From Bacteroidota bacterium (lineage in GTDB: Bacteria; Bacteroidota; Bacteroidia; UBA7662): a DNA stretch of 7,754 bases. This document shows positions 1 through 7,600 of the stretch, piece by piece (within the stretch, counting starts at the first letter, position 1; each line of letters starts with the position of its first letter). The notes beneath the pieces were generated by a model. It had not been told where the DNA came from. It saw only the letters and a program-made list of their open reading frames with translations, and made no database searches. The position numbers were made by a program, and so were the translations under genes. Location of the stretch: assembly GCA_016868485.1 (NCBI GenBank), contig VGGT01000084.1, positions 1 to 7,754 on the forward strand, written 5' to 3'.

Positions 1-636
1 TAAACCATCACCACCAAAAACCATAGGGGTGCCCACGTTTCGGAGGGCTATGCCGAATTTCATTTCTTCCTTTCGTCCAGAAACATATTGGATCCCCGCA
101 TCGAAAGCCACGCCTTGCGCAGACACGTCGGATATACTTTGAGAGATAATCCGCAGCGTGACACCTCCATGGATCCGATCCGAAAAAGACTTCGCATAAG
201 ACAATCCAATATTCGAGAAAGAAGGCTTGAACGTACCCAAACCTCCATCCGGACTTTCGACCGTTGTAATATCAACAGCACCCACATCAAGTGACATCAC
301 CGATATGCCCAACACACTCGACTCATTGATGCGCTGAGCCAAACCAAAACCATTAACATACACATCACTACCACTCAACCAGGTCGTGCGCGCAAAATTC
401 AGCTCCGTTTTCTGGGTAAAAGCCAACCCCGCAATGTTCATGCGCTCCGCTTCTATACCTCGGATGCAAGAAGAATTTACGCCCACCCAACCGGAACTTC
501 TGGCCCAGGGCATGATCAGTAGTTCGGTGGCGCCCGCTTGTCCCCTACGATCAGGGTTACCAGCCCAAACAGGTGTGCTGAGCAAAGCCCCCATACCGAA
601 ACACAAGAAAAATCTTGAAATATTCATCAGTTTCAT
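1..636 (-). CDS. PorV/PorQ-family outer-membrane protein, 3' end missing (first 212 residues)
   Basis: From ATG at 636-634 the frame stays open for 212 codons to the left edge; the C-terminus is outside the window. The N-terminus MKLMNISRFFLCFGMGALLS ends in a signal peptide with predicted cleavage after PVWA (residue 25). The mature chain begins GNPDRRGQAGATELLIMPWA, followed by RGIEAERMNIAGLAF and a run of alternating beta-strand segments (GLAQRINESSVLGISVMSLD, FSNIGLSYAKSF, GVTLRIISQSISD, KFGIALRNVG). This pattern is that of the PorV/PorQ family of FadL-like beta-barrels. PorV in Porphyromonas gingivalis is the shuttle that binds cargo C-terminal domains after T9SS translocation, and PorQ is part of the cell-surface attachment complex. 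Family members are usually about 330-400 residues, so roughly half is visible. It lies 14 bases after the T9SS-cargo-like gene, so a dedicated partner role is attractive but inferred. It could instead be a generic paralogue; the gene is not assigned as porV itself because porU is not next to it in view. Confidence 0.88.
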   Translation of the reverse strand, partial: MKLMNISRFFLCFGMGALLSTPVWAGNPDRRGQAGATELLIMPWARSSGWVGVNSSCIRGIEAERMNIAGLAFTQKTELNFARTTWLSGSDVYVNGFGLAQRINESSVLGISVMSLDVGAVDITTVESPDGGLGTFKPSFSNIGLSYAKSFSDRIHGGVTLRIISQSISDVSAQGVAFDAGIQYVSGRKEEMKFGIALRNVGTPMVFGGDGL

Positions 637-650
637 AAATAGACGGTCTT
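637..650 (-). promoter_or_regulatory. 14-base spacer between secreted protein and PorV-like gene
   Basis: The message-sense spacer AAGACCGTCTATTT separates the TAA at 653-651 from the ATG at 636. It has no Shine-Dalgarno match and ends in a T/A-rich stretch directly before the start, as in many Bacteroidota genes. Its length rules out a separate promoter or an intrinsic terminator within it, supporting co-transcription. Confidence 0.5.
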
Positions 651-3600
651 TTAGAATGTATCTAAGTCGATAGGACGGGTAACCCCAAACCACTTCACCA
701 CTTTCTCACCAATGCCCGGTGCATTCACATGAAGCAAATACATGCCACTGGCAATTGGAATGCGCTCCTGATTCAATAGATCCCAGTCAACAAATGTGCT
801 GGCATCGTCCTTTCTCAGGGTACGAATCAGGGTGCCATTTAAGGTATAGATCTTAATCACGCATTGGATCGGCAGGTTCGTGATCCGAACCCGATTATCG
901 ATCTGGCTCGTCTCATAACGTGATGCGCCGTAATAAGGATTGGGCACTACCCTGATGAGATCGAGGGCCTTCTGGGCAGTAGGCAAATCATTCTTAATTG
1001 GAGCCAAATCTGTTAAGTCGAACTCATAGCGAGGATTCCCCGCGTTGATGGCCTGAACATTGGGTGCTAAGAACTTACCGTACGAGTTATTCACACGAAT
1101 GCTGAACTTCACCTCGTTGTCGAGTAGCCGCTTTCCGGGAGACAACAGCGGAATGGATGTCCACAACACCTCTCGGTATACGTTGCGCAATAAGCTATTA
1201 CCGAGATTATTGACATTCACCCCAGGGCCTGCCAATTGGTTATAAACATAATTAGCCGTATCGTATCGCGAGCCAAAAACATAGATAAAATGCTTACCCC
1301 CCATGGTAATTTGGGGTTGACCCAATCCAACATCACCAAATAAAGTATCATTTGGGTTCCAAATCATGTCGCGCCCATTAGAAAGGGAAGCGCGGCTATC
1401 CTCACCAAAGGCCATGTTCAAACGTACGCCCGTTTCCAGACTAATGGCGTAACCTGGGAACCAGCCCAAACCACGACGGCTTTCGTTGGCGTCAACGTTG
1501 CCGTCCTGATCCACTGAGGCTGCATCACGAATGTGATTTCTGCGACGCCCCCCTTGTGCTTCGGCACTGGCTTCACACATTTCCAAGACAACACAGCGTG
1601 TCCATTTCGATTTATCAGGGGTGATGAAAATGTCAACACTCTTCAAGCTATCTAAACGAGCGGCCAAACGGAAAGGCGTGGCTTGCGGAATATCATCCAC
1701 AAAAACCCCAGGCGTGATGGCCGAAGGCATCGCAAAACGCATGGGCGACCAAGTTCCTCCTTGCACATCCGTTCCTGGAATGGTCATACGTACAACCCCC
1801 TCATAAGCCCGCTTCGGATCACCATCAACGATAAACCCATCGCCCCCTCCAACATTAGCTGGACCCGCTTTAATCCAATCGAACAAGCCAAATCCATCAG
1901 GCAAACCAAACATCCACTCACGCGATGGCTCAGAAAAACGATAGCCGGATGTAATCAAACCATTACCCGTTTCAAGGACTGCTGCATCTCCTGGAGGAGC
2001 GACATTCCGGATGGTCGCACTCAATCCCAAACGACGGAAAATGGCGGTTGACTCGTAATAACCCAGAATCTGCTCATTAGCCAATGCAATGGTGGTGTCC
2101 GAGAATATGGTGTCGTTGTTGTACAAAATATACCACCGGGCACTGTTATCCACAGCCGCAGTACCACTCGGTGTTCCCTTGTACATGGCCAATTGCATTT
2201 TTGCACGCGGTACCAAGGTAGGATCAATGACCTTAATGTCGATGGGGCCAAAACTCTTCTCAAACTTAGGCGCTACCGCGTATCCATTGTTTAAAATTTC
2301 AACAAGCGTCTCATCCGTGAGTTCAAGGTTTCTACCACCATTACCACGACCTTCCAATTGGGTGATCTCTGGGCCATCACCATAGGCAGAATTCAATATC
2401 AAGCCATTAAATGTTGGCTCCCACTTATGAGGAATGCCCGTGTAGGTCGAGACGTTATTACGTCCAGCCAAATACGGACGCTGTTGACCTGTCAGCGCAA
2501 CGGGATCAAATTCTTGATATTGGTTGTAGGCATAAGCCACAACAAGATAGTAGTATCGTTTGAAGTTCACCAAACGATCACTGCCCTCGGCAAACAAATC
2601 GCGGGTGACCCGCAATGTCATCCGAACACCCTCATTGGCGCCATCCACAGCAATGAAAGGGACAGATTGCTCCATATCCAAATCATAATTCCAATTGATG
2701 ATTCTCGATACACCATTGTTCATATCTCCTTGGTACAAGAGGCGTGCGCGATTGGGGTCATCCAACTCACCGGTAGAGACATTGGAGGCCGACAACTGAT
2801 AAACCTTAAAGCCTTCAAATTTATACACCGAATCATATAGGGGGGTTCCGGCCGGTAAATCACGATTCAAAGCCTGGATGACCGGGTCAATTTCACGGTA
2901 CCCAAGATTGTAATTGTTGCTGGTGGGGCGGTAGGAGAAACTAAGAATTAACTCCTGATCCAATTCGGTAATGGAAACATCCGGAGCATCGGGGCCATCG
3001 ATGGTCTTGAAACAGGCGTCGAACAATGCCTGGGCCTTGGAATCTGCCCTCAGCAATTGGTTGAAGGAGCCCCTTGCACCTCCTGAGGAGGCACGCGCCC
3101 AAACCACCCCTATGGTGATGTAATTCACAGCGCCTGGCACTAAGGTGAACGGACCTGCAGACTGAACAAACCGACGGTCGGCCGGAACATTCGCTTGAGC
3201 ACCTGGTCCAGGATTGTTTTCATCCCAATCGAAGGGTGGAGCGATCGGTTCTTGAACCGAACCACCAATCGACCAACCATAGGCACGATCTGAAGCGCCA
3301 GGGAACATCAATCCAGCAGGAGTCGTGGTTGCACCGACAGAACCCGGATAACCCGTACCACCATAAACCATCTGACTGTTGTCCTTCCATTTTCCAATCA
3401 TGTAGTTATACGCATGCTCAGCAGTAGAAGGATTTCCGATGGGCGTTCCGTCATTGTTGAAGTACAGAAACTTGGCCATAATGATGCGCTCGGTTCTTGG
3501 CTCTGGATCACATCCCGTTGCGGCGATTTCATCCACTGTGCCATCACGATCATTATCTATACTATCGTTCAAGTCTGAAAATGGGCCTTCAAAAAAGTCA

Positions 3601-4622
3601 ATTCCGATGGAAGGGGGATTAACACCATACCCTTGTATTCCCTCATCATCATCATCTCCATTGTAACAAATTCCCAAACCACGAGGCACGTCACAGCCCA
3701 CAAAGTCATCAGTGGCCTGGCCCAGGTCTGGATCGACCCACTGAGCCATAAAACAATTATTAAGGGTGATGGATGACCTGTTGATGATTTTATTCGAATA
3801 GAAGGTCATGTTGTTCAATTCATCATTGGAACGGTATCCAAATGCCTGGGTTTGGATTTCCATACCAATCGGTGTGCCACCCGAACCAGGTGCATTACCT
3901 TTATCGTTGGTTACAAACCATATGGATTGGTCGCCATAAATAAATGGATAATCACCCGCACTCGGGTTGTAGATGTCATCCGCATCAACGTCAACGAACG
4001 GCGCTAATTTGGGGTCTTGAAGCAGCGTGACATCACCACTTGCAGGCCAATTGCGAATGGCATCAGGAACCACATAATTCGGGTCGCCTGATTCAATACC
4101 CGCTATGTGATCCTGGATCTGCTTGCGTTCAACCTTCCAGTGGGTATCCCAACGATCGCACTCCGCTTTCGAGATGGTTGCCGAGTCGAGGGTCAATGGA
4201 CCTGCCCACCAGCCCACGCCGAGTACAGACGTTTGACGATAGGTCTGTGCGGCCACTTTTAGCGTACCCACAGCATCTATTCCACCCACCCAAACCGAAC
4301 CAGCAAATAAAGAATGCTTTTTTGGCAAACTGGGATCATCAAGTTTTGGAATTTCGTAGCGCGGATTACTGGCCAAATCCCACCACATATCATTCCCCCG
4401 CAAGATCATGGTGCGAACATTGTTAATGTCGAGGTTGATTTTAGCGGAAGGTGGCGTACAGGTGGACGCCAAGCGTGCTATGAAATTCCGGTTATTTTGA
4501 TCGGTTCTCCGGCCTACGGAAAGATCCTCCCGCGCCTGGACCGTTGTAAACAGTCCACCAATGAACAGAAGTGCTAAGCCAATTTTCTTCATATGCTTAA
4601 AAATATTCATGTTGATCATCAT
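651..4622 (-). CDS. Large secreted surface protein with T9SS type A-like C-terminal sorting domain (1323 aa)
   Basis: This is a complete, probably surface-exposed protein of unknown molecular function. The N-terminus has a Sec signal peptide: a Lys/His-bearing start, a hydrophobic run at about residues 14-28 and likely cleavage after VQA at 30. Residues 62-145 hold a block recalled from many Bacteroidota T9SS-type proteins (LDINNVR, NDMWWDL, SLFAGSVWVGGIDA, LKVAAQTYRQ). Residues 209-365 carry Asp-rich loops (DVDADD, NGDDDDEG, DSIDNDRDGTVDE) resembling calcium-binding thrombospondin-3/EF-hand-like motifs. Residues about 543-720 look beta-rich and may include a fibronectin-III-like fold (tentative, from PDAPDVSITELDQELILSFS and YYYLVVAYAYN). 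The last ~104 residues are a sorting-type beta domain. No enzyme motif or lipobox was recognised. The start is ambiguous: ATG codons occur at residues 1, 2, 5 and 11. Residue 11 gives a textbook MKKIGLALLF signal peptide; residue 1 is the longest and lies 3 bases after the receptor stop. The gene sits between a TonB receptor and a PorV-like gene, suggesting it is their surface partner. Confidence 0.9.
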   Translation of the reverse strand: MMINMNIFKHMKKIGLALLFIGGLFTTVQAREDLSVGRRTDQNNRNFIARLASTCTPPSAKINLDINNVRTMILRGNDMWWDLASNPRYEIPKLDDPSLPKKHSLFAGSVWVGGIDAVGTLKVAAQTYRQTSVLGVGWWAGPLTLDSATISKAECDRWDTHWKVERKQIQDHIAGIESGDPNYVVPDAIRNWPASGDVTLLQDPKLAPFVDVDADDIYNPSAGDYPFIYGDQSIWFVTNDKGNAPGSGGTPIGMEIQTQAFGYRSNDELNNMTFYSNKIINRSSITLNNCFMAQWVDPDLGQATDDFVGCDVPRGLGICYNGDDDDEGIQGYGVNPPSIGIDFFEGPFSDLNDSIDNDRDGTVDEIAATGCDPEPRTERIIMAKFLYFNNDGTPIGNPSTAEHAYNYMIGKWKDNSQMVYGGTGYPGSVGATTTPAGLMFPGASDRAYGWSIGGSVQEPIAPPFDWDENNPGPGAQANVPADRRFVQSAGPFTLVPGAVNYITIGVVWARASSGGARGSFNQLLRADSKAQALFDACFKTIDGPDAPDVSITELDQELILSFSYRPTSNNYNLGYREIDPVIQALNRDLPAGTPLYDSVYKFEGFKVYQLSASNVSTGELDDPNRARLLYQGDMNNGVSRIINWNYDLDMEQSVPFIAVDGANEGVRMTLRVTRDLFAEGSDRLVNFKRYYYLVVAYAYNQYQEFDPVALTGQQRPYLAGRNNVSTYTGIPHKWEPTFNGLILNSAYGDGPEITQLEGRGNGGRNLELTDETLVEILNNGYAVAPKFEKSFGPIDIKVIDPTLVPRAKMQLAMYKGTPSGTAAVDNSARWYILYNNDTIFSDTTIALANEQILGYYESTAIFRRLGLSATIRNVAPPGDAAVLETGNGLITSGYRFSEPSREWMFGLPDGFGLFDWIKAGPANVGGGDGFIVDGDPKRAYEGVVRMTIPGTDVQGGTWSPMRFAMPSAITPGVFVDDIPQATPFRLAARLDSLKSVDIFITPDKSKWTRCVVLEMCEASAEAQGGRRRNHIRDAASVDQDGNVDANESRRGLGWFPGYAISLETGVRLNMAFGEDSRASLSNGRDMIWNPNDTLFGDVGLGQPQITMGGKHFIYVFGSRYDTANYVYNQLAGPGVNVNNLGNSLLRNVYREVLWTSIPLLSPGKRLLDNEVKFSIRVNNSYGKFLAPNVQAINAGNPRYEFDLTDLAPIKNDLPTAQKALDLIRVVPNPYYGASRYETSQIDNRVRITNLPIQCVIKIYTLNGTLIRTLRKDDASTFVDWDLLNQERIPIASGMYLLHVNAPGIGEKVVKWFGVTRPIDLDTF
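654..965 (-). other. T9SS type A-like C-terminal sorting domain with extra tail (residues 1220-1323 of the large secreted protein)
   Basis: The segment opens with IRVVPNPYYG, matching the NP-containing first strand of type A sorting domains. It continues with VRITNLP, IKIYTLNGTLIRTL (the v.IydlnG.lv strand pair), a WDL turn and IASGMYLLHV (the G.Yll.v strand), then GEKVVKWFG. In ordinary type A domains the chain ends at about the KxVK strand. Here 13 more residues follow (WFGVTRPIDLDTF). Such domains send proteins through the T9SS translocon and are bound by PorV in the outer membrane; that role is known for the family and inferred here. The fold also resembles FlgD-type Ig-like domains, an alternative reading that would not imply secretion signalling. 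Confidence 0.75.
4533..4622 (-). other. Signal peptide and alternative starts of the large secreted protein
   Basis: The first 30 codons encode four candidate Met starts (residues 1, 2, 5 and 11) before the hydrophobic core GLALLFIGGLF and the cleavage site VQA|RE. No cysteine is present at the cleavage point, so this is signal peptidase I type rather than a lipoprotein. The start at residue 11 (ATG at 4592-4590) gives the most compact signal peptide. The start at residue 1 keeps the gene almost touching the upstream stop. Confidence 0.8.
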
Positions 4623-4628
4623 TACTTA
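4617..4628 (-). promoter_or_regulatory. Near-overlapping stop/start junction, receptor to secreted protein
   Basis: The receptor stop TAA (4628-4626) is followed by GTA and then tandem ATG ATG (4622-4617). There is no Shine-Dalgarno purine run in the preceding 30 bases; the upstream sequence is pyrimidine/A-T rich, as is common in Bacteroidota leaders. The 3-base gap leaves no room for an independent promoter or terminator and suggests translational coupling if the first ATG is used. Confidence 0.5.
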
Positions 4629-7600
4629 GAAGTTAAAGCGAACGCCTAAACGGGTACGACGTGGAATACTGAAATTGCCCGGAGCATCCATAGATGCCCG
4701 ATACAAATCCAGGAATGCTTGTTGGTTGAGAACACCCTGTGCTTGCTGGCGGCCCAGATCACTGGTGAGATATCCATCATCCAAGGGATCCCCAGTGAAC
4801 TGATATACATTGATCACGTTCATGTTGTTGAATAGATTCAAGACCTGAAGAAACACATTCACGGTTGCCTCCCTTGGCTTGTCGTTGCGGTCGGAACCCA
4901 TCTTGAAATTAATGTCCTTGTCGACCCGCAAATTCATACGGAACTGCCATGGAAGTCTAGAACCATTGATCCCGCCTTTCAAAGTCGTCCTACCCTGGAG
5001 TCCACCCACCACTGCTCCATCAGGCGTGGGAATGGTCTGCCTAGAAAATGGTGTGCCAGAAATGGCATTGGCAACCAAATTAAAGCCAATTCCTTCGAGC
5101 AAACCGAATCCGGCGATACGCGGGCCACTGTAGTCTTTCCCTTCACCAAAGCGGAAATCGAGCGTCCCCACCAAGCGATGCCGCGCATCAAAATCCAGCG
5201 GAATGGGCGTACGCAGGTTGTCGATACCCGCTTGAATAATATTGGTAGCCTGTTCGGGCGCTGATCCTGTTCCATCCGCAAACTGCAGCGTATAGCTTGC
5301 ATTGATGCGCACATTGCCCGTTCTGCGGAGGTCATAGCTCAAGGTTAAGCCTTTAACCGTTCCGAAGTCAATATTCCCATACGTGCGGTAATCCAATGGA
5401 AAGGCAAAGGGAACATTGATGATTTGGATCATATTGCGCAACTCACGATAGAAGGCACTGATGGTGAGGGCAGAAGTTTTATTCAGACGCTGCTTGAAAC
5501 CCAATTGATAGTCGATTGTGCGCTCGGGTTTGAGGTCGGGGTTGTTGATGGTTCCTCCTATTTGTTGTAAATAGAAATACTGCCGTGGATCGAAACGGAA
5601 GAAATCACTGGGGCGCTGGGTCAAGACGTCGTAATGGGCAAAAAACTGAGCCTCATCGGAAATAGGGAATGAAAACGCCACGCGGGGCATGAAATTAATT
5701 TGCGGCGTGTAGTCTACAAAGGCATCGGCCCGCACTTCATTTTGCTTGGTATCCCGCAGATATGGAGTCACCCTTCCCGACGCAGAGGCAGCTGCAATTC
5801 CTGAAGCATTTCGCACTTCAGTACCTTGGGCTGTGTACCACTGTACACCCGAACGATAACCTAAAATTGTAGGGTTCGGAGTGTTGAGGTCATTGACATA
5901 CACAACAGCATTGGTGGGCACAATGCTGGGATGAGCACCCGACGAATTGAGCGCACCATCAACCTCGGCCAAAGTTCTCGCCGGATAAAGCAGGAAGCGG
6001 TCGGCCAAAACAGGTTGATTGGCATCGAAACGGTCAACCCGCACACCTACACGAAATACGAGGTCATCGAAGGCAAACTTATCCTCAATAAATCCAGCCA
6101 TATATATAGGTTGAAATGCGGGGATCGGACGGTTGATTCGGTCGTTGAAGAAATCCAGGAAGCCAGGGTTTTTGGCCAGACGATTTCCGAGGTAGTCATA
6201 ACCATTATACGACACGAAAGAGTTGCCTTGATTCAACAACTCCTCAGCAGAGAAGAAACTCAGCTTCAGTTGATCAGGATCCAAATTGTCGACATTGATG
6301 AATCGCAAGTCGTTGTCTGCATAGCCCAAAGAACGACGAAGATTGCGGTCGAAGGTCGATTGATTGGCCGCATTGTAGAGCCTGTTGTAGCGAACCGTAT
6401 CACCCAACATGAAGCCAAATTCATCACGATCGATCAATGGGTTATCCAAATCTAATTCGAGAATGTGTCGGTTTGTTAATGCCCTGGCAATCCCCCACAA
6501 ACCAATACCACCGGCATAGGCACTCACTGAATAGCCACGATCGATGCGCTGGTCATACTCAAAACCGAATTTGAGTGCATGCTTGCCAATATCTGCCGAG
6601 AAAAATCCAGTGAAGCGGAACAAATCGTTGTTCGAGTAGCTATAACCCCCAAATTGACGACCTGGATCTTGCCAAATACCGTAAGCTGAGCCTGGACGCA
6701 GACCATTCACCAAGCCGCCGAACAAGCGAACGTCGCTCAGGCTGTTGAATTCAGTGGCATTGAGCACATTGAAAAAGCTTGTACCCCAGACCGAGAGACC
6801 TGGGTCGATGGTGCTTGGTGTAAAACGAAGATTGCGATCACCAAATCCCTGAAGGATCTGCACATCATCGTAGCGCACCGGTAGGCCGGATGCCGAATCC
6901 ACAAATGAACCACTCTGAAAAATAGGTAATTGGCTGTAGTCGAACTTACCAATATGTCCGTAGCTAAAGGGATTCCTTCCCAACGCACCACCACCATCTT
7001 GGGTAGTCCCTGAATTGGTGTAATCGAACTGCAATGTATAATAAGCGTTTTTGATGGTTGCATCTTGGGAGGATGCAAAGTTCTGCTTGTAGCGCGCATA
7101 CATACGGGTTGTGGTCTCTGTGTTAAAGCCCATGTTGTTTGGACTAAACAACAGGTTCGCACGGCTGTAGTTGCGAAAATCCACATAATCATAATTACCG
7201 CCTACAGTGAATCCGATCAAGGGTGTAGGCTGGAAATCAATTTTTCCTGCAACCGATAAACGATCGCGGTTGGCATTGGGGCGAATCTGGCCCGAAACCA
7301 TATCATCGCGCGTCACAAATTCTGAGTTGCGGTTTACCCCGCTTCCAAAAATGGAGGCTCTGTACGGATTTTTGCTGATTGAATCGAGAACTTCGGGCTT
7401 CAGCGACCAAACACCGACGGCAGACGGCCGAGGATCGACTTGTGTTTCGTACTCTGCCGATAGAAAATATCCCAAAACGGAGCGGTCTTTGGACTTAGCC
7501 AGTGGACCAGAAAAGTTAAGCGCATACAAATTGTATCCATAGGGCTCTAAAACTTTAAATGAACTCAAAACCTCAGCCCCACCATAGAATTGACCTGAAG

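Noticed and set aside
598..603. Cysteine at residue 12 of the PorV-like protein as a lipoprotein site
   Set aside because: It lies inside the hydrophobic core without a proper lipobox, and a clear signal peptidase I site (PVWA) follows at residue 25.
641..649. Palindrome AGACGGTCT in the 14-base spacer as an operator or terminator hairpin
   Set aside because: Arms of four bases around a single base are too short to form a stable hairpin and are expected by chance.
2358..2840. 160-codon plus-strand open frame inside the large secreted protein gene
   Set aside because: It is antisense to conserved protein-coding sequence with no independent signals; its length is plausible by chance in DNA of this composition.
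5931..6455. 174-codon plus-strand open frame inside the TonB receptor gene
   Set aside because: It lies fully antisense to a strongly supported barrel sequence, its translation matches no family I recognise, and it has no leader or ribosome site. It is a shadow frame.
6737..7192. 151-codon minus-strand open frame overlapping the receptor in another frame
   Set aside because: The translation is rich in Cys, Met, Arg and Ser with no domain pattern, while the receptor frame is continuous through this region; no frameshift is indicated.
7566..7568. TTG at 7568 as the start of the receptor
   Set aside because: The same frame remains open to the window edge and encodes recognisable plug motifs upstream (FIDGIRVRG, GGIPAQYGDATGG), so the true start is outside the window.
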